A DNA stretch of 64,000 bases from Actinocorallia herbida (GTDB lineage Bacteria; Actinomycetota; Actinomycetes; Streptosporangiales; Streptosporangiaceae), in the NCBI RefSeq assembly GCF_003751225.1, contig NZ_RJKE01000001.1, forward strand, positions 3,968,001 to 4,032,000, read 5' to 3'. Shown piece after piece: positions 35,009-44,640 of this stretch (positions are counted from its first letter, which is position 1; each line of letters opens with the position of its first letter). The translations under genes were made by a program, and so were the position numbers. The notes under the pieces were generated by a model. The model was not told the DNA's origin and ran no database searches. It saw only the letters and a program-made list of their open reading frames with translations.

Positions 35009-37524
35009 ATCGGCGGCGCGTCGAAATCGGGGTTCAGGCGGTGCCCGGCGCGGACGTCGACGATCTCGGGGTGGTCCGCGCCCCTGCGCCCGGCGAGAAG
35101 TTCGAGCGAGATGTCGAAGCCACCGTCGCCGCGGCCCGTCGCCTGGAGGTCGCGCGCCAGGTTCAGCCCGGCCACGAGCGTCGCCGGGTCGTCTGGGCCG
35201 AAAAGGGTCAGGTAGGCAGTGTGGCACCGCTGCCCGAGTTCGCACGCCTCGTCGAGGAGGCCGAGGGCGCTCAGGTCGCTCGCCAGGTTGACCGCGACCG
35301 TCAGCGTGTAGTCGTGCGCGAACCCCAGTTGTTCGCGGAGCCCGGCCAGGCTCGTCTCGTTGATGCGCCTGGCCTCCGCGACGTCGCCGCGCAGCCGGTG
35401 CAGGATCGCCGCGTTGCCCGCGGAGGCCAAGGCGTACGGGTGCCCTTCCCGGTACATGAGCGGATATCCGGTCAGCGCCAGGTACATGATCTGGGCCGCC
35501 TCGTCGAATTCGCCGACCATGCGCAGGGCGTTGGCGAGCGCGTTGGCGGAGCTGAGGATCTGCGGGTCGCGCGGGAATCGGGCGGCGTGCGAGGCATGGA
35601 CCTGACGGATCAGGCTCAGCGCCTCGTCATGCTCACCGGCCCTGCGCAGCGCGATGGACAGGTCGATGCCGACCTGGAGCGTCCTCAAGTGCTCGGAGCC
35701 GAGGGCCTCCTTGCCGAAATCATAGGCGTCTTCGCTGAGGAAGCGGGCCTCGTCGAGGTCACCGCACAGCCGTAGCGCGCGGGCGAGGCCGCCCCACGAT
35801 GTCAGCACCTCGATCTTGCTGACGCCCGAGGTAGCCCCGCTCTGGAGTTCGAAGATCTGCCGGTGCTGCTCCCTGGCCTCGGGGTAGCGGCTGTTGACCA
35901 CGAGGTCGAGCGCCTGGTTGTGCACGATGTTCCAGGTCCGCGGGTGCTCGGTCCCGAACACCTCCTCATGCCTGCGCCGCGCCTCGGTGTCGTGGGCGAG
36001 AGCTCCCGCGAAGTCACCGAGGCCCCGCAGGTCGGTGCCGAGCGCGACCTGGAGCGCCAGGGTCACCGGATGGACGGGACCGAACTCGTTCCTGGCCTGC
36101 TGCAGTGCCTCCGCCCGGAGCCGGTAGGCCGCCTCGTAGCCCTCCTCGACGCGCAGGATGCTCGCCAGCCGGTTCCTGGCGATGAGCAGGCTCGGATCCC
36201 CGTCGAGGGGCTTGTCCTCCCACGCGGAGATGAAGTCGTCGACGAAGGCGCGCGCGCTCGCGGTGTCGCCATAGGAGATGAGATAGCGGACCAGGTTGAC
36301 CGCGAACTGCCGTACCTTCGGCGTGGCGCAGGCGGCCAGCTCCGACGGCCGCACGTGCGGGACGAGCTCGGCGAACTGCGGCCAGCGGGACTCCTGATCG
36401 GGGTCGGTCGGTGCCGCCCCGGCCAGGAGCTGGTGCACATGGTGCTTGTAGGAGTCGTACTCGGCGGGGTCGATGGTGTCCTTGAGGAAGGACTGGACGA
36501 GCCGGTGCACATGGATCTGGCGGTCTTCGATCGTCGCCAGCGCGAACTTGCCGATCATGCGGATCGCCATCGAGCGGCGGACGGGGTCCGACAGGGTCCG
36601 CGACAGCAGGGAGTCATCGTGGACGGAGCCGCGCCGGAAGATGTCCACCGGGATCGGCTCGGGACCGAAGAAGGCGCACACCTTGAGCAGTTCCAGCGCC
36701 TCCGGCAGGGCCCGCTCCAGACCCTGGGTCGACAGTAGCCATGCGTCGGCCATCGACTGCGGGTAGTCGGGCGGCGCGAGCAGGCCCATCGCCTCGGTGG
36801 GCTTCTGCGCCAGCAGCTCCAGGTACTCGCCGATCTCCATGGCGGCCTCGGCCTGGAGCGCGCCCGCCTGCTCGAGCGCGAGCGGCAGGTCCCCGAGGCG
36901 CTCGGCGAGCCGGCTCGCTTCGGCGTCACCGAGCTGCCGGCGCACCCGCCGGTTCAGGAACTCGATGCTCTCGGCCCGGTCGAAGACGTCGACCTCGACG
37001 GTCTCGACCCTGGTCTTCCAGTCGGGATTGCGGGAGGTGATGAGCACATGGCCGGAGTCGGCCGGGATGAACTCGTCGAGGTCGCGCGGTTCCCCGGCGT
37101 TGTCGAAGATCAGCAGCCAGTTGCCGTACGGCTCGCCGCGGCGCAGCGCGTTGATCACCGCGGCGGCGGTCTCCCGGACGCCCTGGGCGTTGACGTCACC
37201 GAGCCCCAGTTCGGGTGAGAGGGCGGCGATGGTGGACGCGATGAGGCTCGGCTGGTCGGCGGGGATCCACCAGACGAGGTCGTACCGGTGCTTGTTGCGA
37301 TGCGCGTACTCCACGGCGAGCTGGGTCTTGCCGACGCCGCCCATTCCACGCAGGGCCTGCGGCACGACCGCGGTCTGCTGCCCGACGAGGCTCTGCTTCA
37401 GAAGCTCGAGTTCGCGCTCCCGTCCGGTGAAGTTCCGGTTGCGCAGCGGGACCTTTCCCCACACACGAGGGACATATCCGAGCTCTCCGCGCTGCGTCAC
37501 GCCGTCACCGTAACAAACATTCAC
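35005..37524 (-). CDS. fxsT: FxsT-like NB-ARC / tetratricopeptide protein
   Basis: 839 residues. The start region VPRVWGKVPLRNRNFTGRE is the typical opening of FxSxx-COOH-system TPR proteins. NB-ARC domain: Walker A GMGGVGKT at 60-67, Walker B WLLIFD at 136-141, sensor LITSRNPDW and GDLPLALEQAG. Residues about 380-820 are TPR repeats with the pattern L-G-x-x-HPxT/ HLRTL-x-x-x. Signal-transducing STAND ATPases of this type use the TPRs to sense a ligand. GTG start at 37524; a second GTG at 37500 is possible. FxSxx partners FxsB (radical SAM) and FxsC are not in the window, so the name is by similarity only. Confidence 0.7.
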   Translation of the reverse strand: MNVCYGDGVTQRGELGYVPRVWGKVPLRNRNFTGRERELELLKQSLVGQQTAVVPQALRGMGGVGKTQLAVEYAHRNKHRYDLVWWIPADQPSLIASTIAALSPELGLGDVNAQGVRETAAAVINALRRGEPYGNWLLIFDNAGEPRDLDEFIPADSGHVLITSRNPDWKTRVETVEVDVFDRAESIEFLNRRVRRQLGDAEASRLAERLGDLPLALEQAGALQAEAAMEIGEYLELLAQKPTEAMGLLAPPDYPQSMADAWLLSTQGLERALPEALELLKVCAFFGPEPIPVDIFRRGSVHDDSLLSRTLSDPVRRSMAIRMIGKFALATIEDRQIHVHRLVQSFLKDTIDPAEYDSYKHHVHQLLAGAAPTDPDQESRWPQFAELVPHVRPSELAACATPKVRQFAVNLVRYLISYGDTASARAFVDDFISAWEDKPLDGDPSLLIARNRLASILRVEEGYEAAYRLRAEALQQARNEFGPVHPVTLALQVALGTDLRGLGDFAGALAHDTEARRRHEEVFGTEHPRTWNIVHNQALDLVVNSRYPEAREQHRQIFELQSGATSGVSKIEVLTSWGGLARALRLCGDLDEARFLSEDAYDFGKEALGSEHLRTLQVGIDLSIALRRAGEHDEALSLIRQVHASHAARFPRDPQILSSANALANALRMVGEFDEAAQIMYLALTGYPLMYREGHPYALASAGNAAILHRLRGDVAEARRINETSLAGLREQLGFAHDYTLTVAVNLASDLSALGLLDEACELGQRCHTAYLTLFGPDDPATLVAGLNLARDLQATGRGDGGFDISLELLAGRRGADHPEIVDVRAGHRLNPDFDAPPI

Positions 37525-37703
37525 CGAGAGCGCCCGCCATCACCGGGCGATCGGCGGGCGCGCGGCGGCTTCGATCGACAAACATGGTGCCGGGGCTGTA
37601 TTCGTGTGCAGTGATGGAAGAGCCAATGCCTGATTCGGCTAGATTCCCAGGCCCGCGAGCGGGGAATCCCGTTTGCGACCCCCGAGAGGACGGGAACTCC
37701 GCC

Positions 37704-37880
37704 ATGAACGAGAACCCGCTGTCCGGTCTCGACGGACTCACCCTTCGCGACCTCGACCGGATCGGGCAGGAGCGGCTGGGCGAGCTGGTGGGCCATGTGC
37801 TGGACGAACAGGTGACGGGCCCGTTGATCGGCAACCAGGATCCGGCTCTCGGCGCCGGCACCGCCCCTGACGAGGCCTGA
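37704..37880 (+). CDS. Small peptide (58 aa), candidate RiPP precursor
   Basis: Begins MNENPLSGLDGLTLRDLD, then LGELVGHVLDEQVTGP and a polar tail LIGNQDPALGAGTAPDEA. A short amphipathic leader-like part with Leu-Asp repeats followed by a Gly/Ala/Asp tail resembles leader peptides of FxSxx-type precursors, but no FxSxx end is present. It lies three bases before the nSTAND1 ATPase gene and is divergent from the FxsT-like gene. GAGG lies about 15 bases upstream. Could instead be a small regulatory partner of the ATPase. No homologue identified. Confidence 0.55.
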   Translation: MNENPLSGLDGLTLRDLDRIGQERLGELVGHVLDEQVTGPLIGNQDPALGAGTAPDEA

Positions 37881-37883
37881 CCC

Positions 37884-39515
37884 GTGCGACACCCCCAGCC
37901 CTTTCCGGGAGGCAGGCCGTTCACCGAAGAGGATGCGCCGCTGTTCTTCGGGAGGCGGCGCCAGGCCGACGCGCTGGCCGAGGCCTGGCGGACGCATCGG
38001 CTGACCGTGCTGTCCGGACCGCCGGGATGCGGCAAGACCTCGCTGATCCGGGCCGGGGCGCAGGCGGCACTGCGGGACGCGGGCGAAGACGTCCTGCCGC
38101 TCGGCGGCGTGTCTTATGGGTCGGCTTTTCCGTCGGCGGCCCTTCCTGAGCACAATGTCATTATTCTGGCCCTGCTGTCCGCTTGGTTGGAGGCGGACCC
38201 GGCGACGCTCGCCGGAAGGTCGCTCGTTCCTTTCTTCCGGCAGCGGCCACGCCGTTCTGACGCCATTCGCTCGCGAAAGCCGTTCTTCGCCGCGATAGAC
38301 CACGGTGAGGAGCTGTTCGTCGGCCGGGCCGTCAGAGAGTGGAATCGGCTGGACTTTCGCGATCAGATCATTGAGTTGCTCGCCGACCAGCCCGATCTGC
38401 GGCTGCTCATCAGCGTGCGCGCCGAGCAGTCCGGACTCGTCGACGGGCTGTTCGACGGGCTGGCGCCGGCCCACGTCGAGCTTGCGGGACTCGATCCGGA
38501 AGCCGCCCTGGAGGCGCTGGTCCGCCCCGTCGAGGCGGTCGGCGGGAGCTTCGCGCAGGGGGCCGCCGAGTCGCTGATCGCGGAGCTGACCGCGGGCGGC
38601 GAGGTCGATCCGGGACGCCTGCAGACCGTCGCCCGCGCGCTCTGGCGGGAGCATCCGGACTTCCGGCCCATCGCGGGTCCCTTCCCCGTCGCGACCTGGC
38701 TGTCGCGGTTCGAGACGCCCGCAGAACAGACCCCCGACGAGCATCTCACCGCCGCCGAGGCGGCCCTGGCCGTCGGGGACTGGCCCGCGGCACGGCGCCA
38801 TGCGGAACTCGCCCTGGGGGCGAGCTCGTCGCTACGGGTGAAGGCGCGCTCGGAGGCGGTGCTCGGCAATACCGCGTGGGGCGAGAGCGACGCCGACGAC
38901 GCCGAGGCGCACTACCAGACCGCGGCCAGCCTCTACGAGGCGGGACAGGACAGCTACGCGGTGGGCAGGCTGCTCGCCGCGATCGGCCAGCTCCGGCTGT
39001 TCCGCGGAAGGCTGGAGGACGGGATAGAGCAGTTGCGCGCGGCCGCCGCGCGGATGCCCGGCGACCCCGTCGTGCAGACCGAGCTGGCGCGAGCGCTGTG
39101 GTACCTCGGCGAGGGAAGGGGCGCGATCGCCCTGCTGACGAACCTTCTGCGCGCCGACGCCGACCGTCCGCTGGTCCTGCGGGCACGCGGAGAGATCCTC
39201 GCCGACCTCGGCCAGGCCGAGAACGCCCTGCGCGACTTCGACCGCGCGGGCCGCGACCTGTGGCCCACCGCCCGCGCCGCGCGCGCCCTCGCGCTGGCCA
39301 CGATGAGCGACTTCGCTGCGGCCCGCGCCGAGATCGGCTCGGCTCTCGACGACGCCCCGGACAACGCCTCGGTCCTCCTGTACGCGGCCCGCGTGGAGAC
39401 CCTCAGCGGCAGGGCGAACGCGGCCGCGGACCTGGCCCGCCGCGCCGTCCAGGCGAGCCGTCCGGAGCTCCCTCCGCACCAGCGCGAGATCGCGCTCAGC
39501 CTCCTCGGCGAGTGA
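37884..39515 (+). CDS. nSTAND1-TPR ATPase
   Basis: 543 residues. The opening PFPGGRPFTEEDAPLFFGRR is the signature of nSTAND1 P-loop ATPases; Walker A GPPGCGKTS at 45-53, Walker B FFAAIDHGEELF at 134-145 (consensus vDQfEElF), sensor LLISVRAEQSGL. The C-terminal half (from about 290) has TPR-like helical repeats (AEAALAVGDWPAARRHAELAL, LFRGRLEDGIEQL, ALRDFDRAGRDLW). No WD40 or effector domain is fused, so it probably works with a separate partner. GTG start directly after the peptide gene, so co-translated with it. Confidence 0.8.
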   Translation: MRHPQPFPGGRPFTEEDAPLFFGRRRQADALAEAWRTHRLTVLSGPPGCGKTSLIRAGAQAALRDAGEDVLPLGGVSYGSAFPSAALPEHNVIILALLSAWLEADPATLAGRSLVPFFRQRPRRSDAIRSRKPFFAAIDHGEELFVGRAVREWNRLDFRDQIIELLADQPDLRLLISVRAEQSGLVDGLFDGLAPAHVELAGLDPEAALEALVRPVEAVGGSFAQGAAESLIAELTAGGEVDPGRLQTVARALWREHPDFRPIAGPFPVATWLSRFETPAEQTPDEHLTAAEAALAVGDWPAARRHAELALGASSSLRVKARSEAVLGNTAWGESDADDAEAHYQTAASLYEAGQDSYAVGRLLAAIGQLRLFRGRLEDGIEQLRAAAARMPGDPVVQTELARALWYLGEGRGAIALLTNLLRADADRPLVLRARGEILADLGQAENALRDFDRAGRDLWPTARAARALALATMSDFAAARAEIGSALDDAPDNASVLLYAARVETLSGRANAAADLARRAVQASRPELPPHQREIALSLLGE

Positions 39516-39520
39516 GGCCG

Positions 39521-40066
39521 TCAGTCTTCGGAGGGGCGCAGGGCCCTGCGCCAGCGGGAGGCGGGGCGCTGGGCGCGCACCGTGGACAGGAAGACGGTCA
39601 GTCCCGCCTTGACCGGCGCGGTGTCGAGGGGCTCGGCGAGCTGGCCACTCGCGGCCGTCGCCTCGGGGGCCGGGGCGGCGAGGCGGGCGGTGGCCGCCGC
39701 GGTCGCGGCGAGCGTCTGGACCTCGTCCCGTAGGGCGAGGATCGCGTCGCCGATCGGTCCCGGAGCCAGGAAGTAGGCGCGGTTCGCCTCGGTGGCGACC
39801 GCGGAGGCCAGCCGCTGGAGTTCATCGAGGCGGACGCTCATGTCGTGGCGGTACTGGTCGCCGATGGCGTCCGCGGCCACGATGATCTGGCCCGTCGCGG
39901 CGGCGAGCTCGCCGTACATGCCCGCCACCCGCTCCGCGCTCCGCTGCCGCTCGGCCCGCTGCGACTTCTTGCTCTCCAGTCGCGACGTGCCCCACATGGT
40001 GGTCGCCACGCCCACCACGGCGCTGCTCGCGGTGATGACCGACGGCCAAAGGGATGGATCCGGCAT
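39521..40066 (-). CDS. Membrane-anchored coiled-coil protein of unknown function
   Basis: 181 residues. Weak N-terminal hydrophobic segment (LWPSVITASSAVVGVATTMW), then a basic, Glu/Arg-rich helix (RLESKKSQRAERQRSAERV) and a long helical domain ending in a basic tail. Convergent with the nSTAND1 gene (5 bases between stops). Such single-TM proteins with an extended helix are common near STAND genes, but no role is known. Confidence 0.65.
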   Translation of the reverse strand: MPDPSLWPSVITASSAVVGVATTMWGTSRLESKKSQRAERQRSAERVAGMYGELAAATGQIIVAADAIGDQYRHDMSVRLDELQRLASAVATEANRAYFLAPGPIGDAILALRDEVQTLAATAAATARLAAPAPEATAASGQLAEPLDTAPVKAGLTVFLSTVRAQRPASRWRRALRPSED

Positions 40067-40237
40067 ACCGCATTATTGCCGGACTGTGCGCCTCTGGGGC
40101 AGGGATCGGCTCGGGCCGGGTCGACACCATCGCCGTGAGGCCGGAGGTGGTCGTGGGGAAGGCTCAGGGATTCGCCTGTTCAAGCTGAGAATTCACGGGA
40201 GATGTAACGCCTCTGATCCCCCCAGGAGGAACTCGCG

Positions 40238-42094
40238 TTGAACAGGCGCAGGCTTGTCGCAGCACTCACTTTTGTGCTGCTGGTCATCGGGACGGCGATG
40301 ACCGGGAACACGACGGCGGGTGCCGCCGAGAGCGGCGGCACCCAGTACAAGGTCCAGGGTCCGAGCACGGCGGACGAGCGGACGCGGATCGCGCGCACGG
40401 GCGCGGCGATCGACGGCGTGCTCGCCGACCACGTGGTCGTCACGGCCACCACGAGCGAGATCGCCGCGATCAAGCGGCTCGGGTACACGGTGACCGCGCT
40501 GCCCGGGCCCGGTCCGGACGCGGGCGGGCCGAGCCCGTCGGGGAGCGTGACGACGTTCGACTTCCCGACGGCGGACGCGAGCTACCACAACTACGCCGAG
40601 ATGACGGCGGAGATCAACGCGCTGGTGGCGGCGCACCCGTCGATCGTGCAGAAGCTGAGCGTCGGCACGTCCTACGAGGGACGCGACATCATCCTGCTCA
40701 AGATCAGCGACAACGTCGCGACCGACGAGTCCGAGCCCGAAGTGATGTTCACGCACCACCAGCACGCGCGTGAGCACCTGACCGTCGAGATGGCGCTCTA
40801 CACGCTGCACCAGCTGCTCGACAACTACGGGACGGACTCCCGGATCACCACCCTCGTCGACAGCCGCGAGATCTGGCTTCTGCCCGACCTCAACCCCGAC
40901 GGCGGCGAGTACGACATCGCGACCGGCGCCTACCGGAGCTGGCGTAAGAACCGGCAGCCCAACACCGGAAGCAGCAACGTCGGCACCGACCTGAACCGGA
41001 ACTGGGCCTACCTGTGGGGCTGCTGCGGCGGTTCGTCCGGCACGACCAGCAGTGAGACCTACAGGGGGCCGTCCGCCGAGTCGGCGCCCGAGGTGAAGAA
41101 GGTCGCGGACTTCGTCCGCAGCCGCAGGGTCGGCGGCGTGCAGCAGCTCAAGGCCGCCATCGACTTCCACACCTACAGCCAGCTCGTCCTCTGGCCGTAC
41201 GGCTACACCACCGCCGACCTCGGGACGGGCCTCACCCAGGACGACCGGGACGCGCACGCCGCGCTCGGCCAGAACATGGCCGCCACCAACGGCTACACGC
41301 CCGAGCAGGCCTCCGACCTCTACATCACCGACGGCACCATCAACGACTGGCTGTGGGGCTCGGAGAAGGTCTTCAACTACACCTTCGAGATGTACCCCGG
41401 CCCGTCCGGCACCGGCGGCGGCTTCTACCCGCCCGATGAGCAGATCGTCCCGCAGACGTCCATCAACAAGGAGGCCGTCCTGCGACTCCTGGAGTACGCC
41501 GACTGCCCCTACCGCGTCATCGGCAAGGAGGCCCAGTACTGCGGTGGCACCCCCGCCACCACGGTCTGGCAGGACACCTTCGAGACCGCCGCGGGCTGGA
41601 CCGTCAACCCGGCGGGCACCGACACCGCCACCCTGGGCGTGTGGGAGCGCGGCAACCCGGCCGCCACCACCTCGAGCGGCGCCAAGCAGCTGGACGCCAC
41701 CCCCAGCGGCAGTAACGCCCTGGTCACCGGCCCCCTCGCGGGCTCCAGCGCGGGCGCCTACGACCTGGACGGCGGCCTGACCACCGCCCGCTCCCCGGCC
41801 ATCACCCTCCCGTCCACCGGCACCCTCCGCCTCTCCTTCCAGAGCTACCTGGCCCACGGCACCAACGCCACCTCCGCCGACTACCTCCGCGTCAAGGTCG
41901 TCGGCACCACCACCACGACCGTCCTCGACCTCCCCGGCGCCGCCTCCAACCGCAACGCCGTCTGGTCCCTCTCCAACATCGACATCTCCGCCTTCGCCGG
42001 CCAGACGGTCCGCCTCCAGGTGGAAGCCAACGACTCCGCCACCGCCAGCCTCGTAGAGGCCGCCCTGGACGACCTCACCATCACCCAGTCCTGA
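40238..42094 (+). CDS. Secreted zinc carboxypeptidase (M14) with C-terminal jelly-roll domain
   Basis: 618 residues. TTG start after a GGAGG ribosome site. Signal peptide to about 33 (AGAAES), pro-region to about 105, then the M14 domain: [12 protein letters not shown] (zinc His and Glu), [21 protein letters not shown] (substrate Arg), [24 protein letters not shown] (third zinc His) and FEMYPG (catalytic Glu). Residues about 450-618 form a beta-sandwich of the immunoglobulin/jelly-roll kind ([49 protein letters not shown]), probably for binding to the wall or substrate. Degrades extracellular peptides. Confidence 0.94.
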   Translation: MNRRRLVAALTFVLLVIGTAMTGNTTAGAAESGGTQYKVQGPSTADERTRIARTGAAIDGVLADHVVVTATTSEIAAIKRLGYTVTALPGPGPDAGGPSPSGSVTTFDFPTADASYHNYAEMTAEINALVAAHPSIVQKLSVGTSYEGRDIILLKISDNVATDESEPEVMFTHHQHAREHLTVEMALYTLHQLLDNYGTDSRITTLVDSREIWLLPDLNPDGGEYDIATGAYRSWRKNRQPNTGSSNVGTDLNRNWAYLWGCCGGSSGTTSSETYRGPSAESAPEVKKVADFVRSRRVGGVQQLKAAIDFHTYSQLVLWPYGYTTADLGTGLTQDDRDAHAALGQNMAATNGYTPEQASDLYITDGTINDWLWGSEKVFNYTFEMYPGPSGTGGGFYPPDEQIVPQTSINKEAVLRLLEYADCPYRVIGKEAQYCGGTPATTVWQDTFETAAGWTVNPAGTDTATLGVWERGNPAATTSSGAKQLDATPSGSNALVTGPLAGSSAGAYDLDGGLTTARSPAITLPSTGTLRLSFQSYLAHGTNATSADYLRVKVVGTTTTTVLDLPGAASNRNAVWSLSNIDISAFAGQTVRLQVEANDSATASLVEAALDDLTITQS

Positions 42095-42102
42095 CCCCTA
42101 TC

Positions 42103-42126
42103 GGGCCGGGCCCCAGGGCCCGGCCC
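42103..42126 (+). terminator. Terminator of the carboxypeptidase gene
   Basis: GGGCCGGGCC and GGCCCGGCCC form a perfect 10-base stem with a 4-base loop, eight bases after the stop codon, followed by a pyrimidine-rich run. Confidence 0.8.
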
Positions 42127-42203
42127 TCCCATTCTTCCTCCGGACGAAGCAACCGAAGCGGGGTTCCGCCGCGAATACGGGGAGGTGAGAAGGAGGTAGG
42201 GAA

Positions 42204-42644
42204 ATGACTGTTCTGCTGCGCGCCATCGAGACGTCCGCCCCCACGGAGGCCGTGGCGCGGTACCTGACGGACTTCACGACGGCGGAGGCCTGGGATCCGG
42301 GAACCGTCAGCTGCCGAAGACTGGACGAAGGCCCTGTCCGCGTGGGCTCCCGCTTCGAGAACGTCTCCCGCTTCCGAGGCCGCGAGACCACCCTCGTCTA
42401 CCGCCTCACGGAACTCGTCCCAGGCGTACGCGTCACCTTCATCGGGGACAACAAGACCGTCACCACGATCGACGATCTTCACTTCGAACCTCTGAGCACC
42501 GGCTGCCGAGTCCGCTATCAGGTCGATTTCCGCTTCAAGGGACTGGCCCGCCTGGCCGTGCCCTTCCTGCGCCCCTCCCTGGAACACCTCGCCGACGCCG
42601 GTGCGGCCCGGATGAAGACGGTCCTCGACGCGCTGCCGACGTGA
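42204..42644 (+). CDS. SRPBCC-family protein
   Basis: 146 residues with the START/Bet v1 layout: beta start LLRAIETSAPTEAVARYLTD, the pattern TAEAWDPGTVSCRRLDEGPVRVGSRFEN, VYRLTELVPGVRVTFIGD and a C-terminal helix. These bind hydrophobic small molecules or lipids (CoxG/polyketide-cyclase-like). Single gene with GGAGG upstream; ligand unknown. Confidence 0.85.
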   Translation: MTVLLRAIETSAPTEAVARYLTDFTTAEAWDPGTVSCRRLDEGPVRVGSRFENVSRFRGRETTLVYRLTELVPGVRVTFIGDNKTVTTIDDLHFEPLSTGCRVRYQVDFRFKGLARLAVPFLRPSLEHLADAGAARMKTVLDALPT

Positions 42645-42734
42645 CCGTCGGCCGGACGCCCCGTCCGCGCACGGCTATTTCATACCAATATGACCTGTAT
42701 TGTGAGGTTAGGTATCTCGGACGAAGGACGGGTC

Positions 42735-44060
42735 ATGGCGCGGCAGCTTCATCTCGGTGGGTTTCAGATCGCTTCGCAGGTCACGCACTCGCACGCGGCG
42801 TGGCGGCATCCCGGGTCGGATCCCGGGGTGTTCGATCACGCGCACTATCACCGGGTCGGGCGGATCCTGGAGCGGGGGAAGTTCGACTTCGTGTTCTTCG
42901 CCGATCTGCTGGCGGGGCCGAGCCGGTTCGGCGGGGGGATCGAGGAGGGGCTGCGGCGGGGTACCCAGGCGTCGGCGACGCTCGATCCGGTGCTCGTGGC
43001 GTCGAGCATCGCGGCGGTGACGCAGCGGCTGGGGGTCGCGGTCACCAAGAGCACGACGTACTTCCACCCGTATGACGTCGCGCGCGCCTTCGCGTCGCTC
43101 GACCACCTGAGCCGCGGGCGGGCGGGGTGGAACATCGTCACCTCACTGAGCCAGGCCGAGGCGCTGAACTTCGGCGTCGCCGAGCACCTCGAACACGACC
43201 TGCGCTACGACAAGGCCCAGGAGTTCGTGGAGGTCGCGGCGAAGCTGTGGGAGAGCTGGGACGCCGACGCGATCGTCGCGGACAAGGCGTCGGGCGTCTT
43301 CGCCGACCCGGACAAGATCCGCAGGGTCGACCATGACGGCAAGTTCTACAGGACACGGGGTCCGTTGAACGTCCCGCGCTCTCCGCAGGGACGTCCCGTG
43401 CTCATCCAGGCCGGTGCGTCGTCGAAGGGCAAGGACTTCGCCGCGCGCTGGGCGGAGGCGATCTTCGAGATCGATCCGACGCCCGAAGGCCGCCGCGCGT
43501 ACTACGACGACATCAAGTCGCGTGTGTCCGACGCGGGCCGCGATCCGGAGAAGGTGCTGATCTTCCCGGCCGTGATGACGTTCGTGGGCGAGACCGAGTC
43601 CATCGCGCGCGAGAAGCAGGCGTTCCACAACGAGCTCGCCGACCCGGTCTCCGGCCTCATCACGCTGTCGACCCACACCGACCACGATTTCTCCCAGCAT
43701 GACCTCGACGCCCCGGTCGAGGACATCAAGGTGCCGGGCACCCAGGGCCTGTTCGACGTCGCGCGCCGCCTCAGCGCCCGCGACAACCTGACCCTGCGCG
43801 ACATCGGCAGGCTCTACGCCCAGGGGGTCCTCCTCCCGCAGTTCGTCGGCACCGCCTCCGACGTCGCCGACCAGCTGGAGGACGCCTTCCGCGGCGGCGA
43901 GGCCGACGGTTTCATGATCTCCGCGGCCCAGACGCCGGGCGCCTTCAACGACTTCGTCGACGCGGTCGTCCCCGAGCTCCAGCGCCGCGGCCTCTTCCGT
44001 GACGAGTACACCGGCACGACCCTCCGCGACCACCTCGGCCTGGACCCGGTGGCGGGGTAG
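42735..44060 (+). CDS. NtaA/DszA-type flavin-dependent monooxygenase (LLM family)
   Basis: 441 residues. Begins QLHLGGFQIASQVTHSHAAWRHP; the LLM/NtaA-SnaA-DszA pattern is seen in LERGKFDFVFFADLL, HLSRGRAGWNIVTSLSQAEALNFG, GRPVLIQAGASSKGKDFAARWAE and GEADGFMISAAQTPG. FMNH2-dependent two-component monooxygenases of this group oxidise nitrilotriacetate, pristinamycin or dibenzothiophene; the reductase partner is not nearby. ATG at 42735 follows AAGGA; earlier starts give no conserved residues. Confidence 0.9.
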   Translation: MARQLHLGGFQIASQVTHSHAAWRHPGSDPGVFDHAHYHRVGRILERGKFDFVFFADLLAGPSRFGGGIEEGLRRGTQASATLDPVLVASSIAAVTQRLGVAVTKSTTYFHPYDVARAFASLDHLSRGRAGWNIVTSLSQAEALNFGVAEHLEHDLRYDKAQEFVEVAAKLWESWDADAIVADKASGVFADPDKIRRVDHDGKFYRTRGPLNVPRSPQGRPVLIQAGASSKGKDFAARWAEAIFEIDPTPEGRRAYYDDIKSRVSDAGRDPEKVLIFPAVMTFVGETESIAREKQAFHNELADPVSGLITLSTHTDHDFSQHDLDAPVEDIKVPGTQGLFDVARRLSARDNLTLRDIGRLYAQGVLLPQFVGTASDVADQLEDAFRGGEADGFMISAAQTPGAFNDFVDAVVPELQRRGLFRDEYTGTTLRDHLGLDPVAG

Positions 44061-44241
44061 CCCCGAAGTCGCCCACCCGATCGGGGTGGCAGGCCGTCCG
44101 GCCCGTCACCCCGATCGGCACGCGTGGGCGGAACGGCGCGTGATGACCGTGCCGCGGCGTCGTTCCACGCAGCGGAGCCCGTCGGGGAGTTCGGTGAAGG
44201 GCGGCTGCGCCCGATCGCGAGGGGACGCCGGCCGCCGTCGG
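44061..44241. other. Intergenic stretch between the monooxygenase and the IS remnant
   Basis: No gene supported. Coding-like frames here are antisense or out-of-frame with nothing recognisable; the sequence leads directly into the transposase remnant. Confidence 0.4.
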
Positions 44242-44640
44242 TCAGGACATGGTGCTCAGTGCCCGCTCGGCTTCGGTCGACCAGGCTCCTTCCCGCTTCG
44301 GGTTCTCTCCGAGCGTCCGAATGCGACTGCTGTCGATCACCGTCCGCGACCAGCCCTGCCTCCGGGCTCCGTTCGACTCGCCCGGCAGGGCTTGGCGCAA
44401 CTCGTCCCGCACGCCGGCCTCATGCGATCCCGCGGCCTGCGCGGGCACGCCGCCCCCGAGCCGAACCCCGGCCGACATGGCGGGAACGCGATACCCCCTT
44501 GTGCAGCACGAACAGGATCCCGCACGGCACCGTCCGGCCGTCCGGGCGAGGGCGGCGGCGCCTGTCCGCACGACCCTGGGAGGCAGCGGCTCGATCCGCT
44601 CCCACAGGCCGTCCGGCACGGTCCGCGGTGACTGCTCACC
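44242..44640 (-). mobile_element. IS5-family transposase remnant
   Basis: Read on the minus strand, pieces of a typical actinobacterial IS5-family transposase appear in different frames: VPDGLWERIEPLPP, GILFVLHKG, then HEAGVRDELRQALPGESN and WSRTVIDSSRIRTL. Intact relatives have WxRxEPLLPP, GILFVLxTGIxW, and WSRxVxDSSHVRA. Frameshifts and a missing C-terminal half make it non-functional. The flanking sequence ending GTTAGGAGCCC near 44700-44712 resembles the outer end of such elements, but the opposite end was not found. Confidence 0.65.

Noticed and set aside
37521-38801. Minus-strand open frame of 426 codons opposite the nSTAND1 gene
   Set aside because: The plus strand carries clear P-loop and TPR motifs; the minus frame is a shadow.
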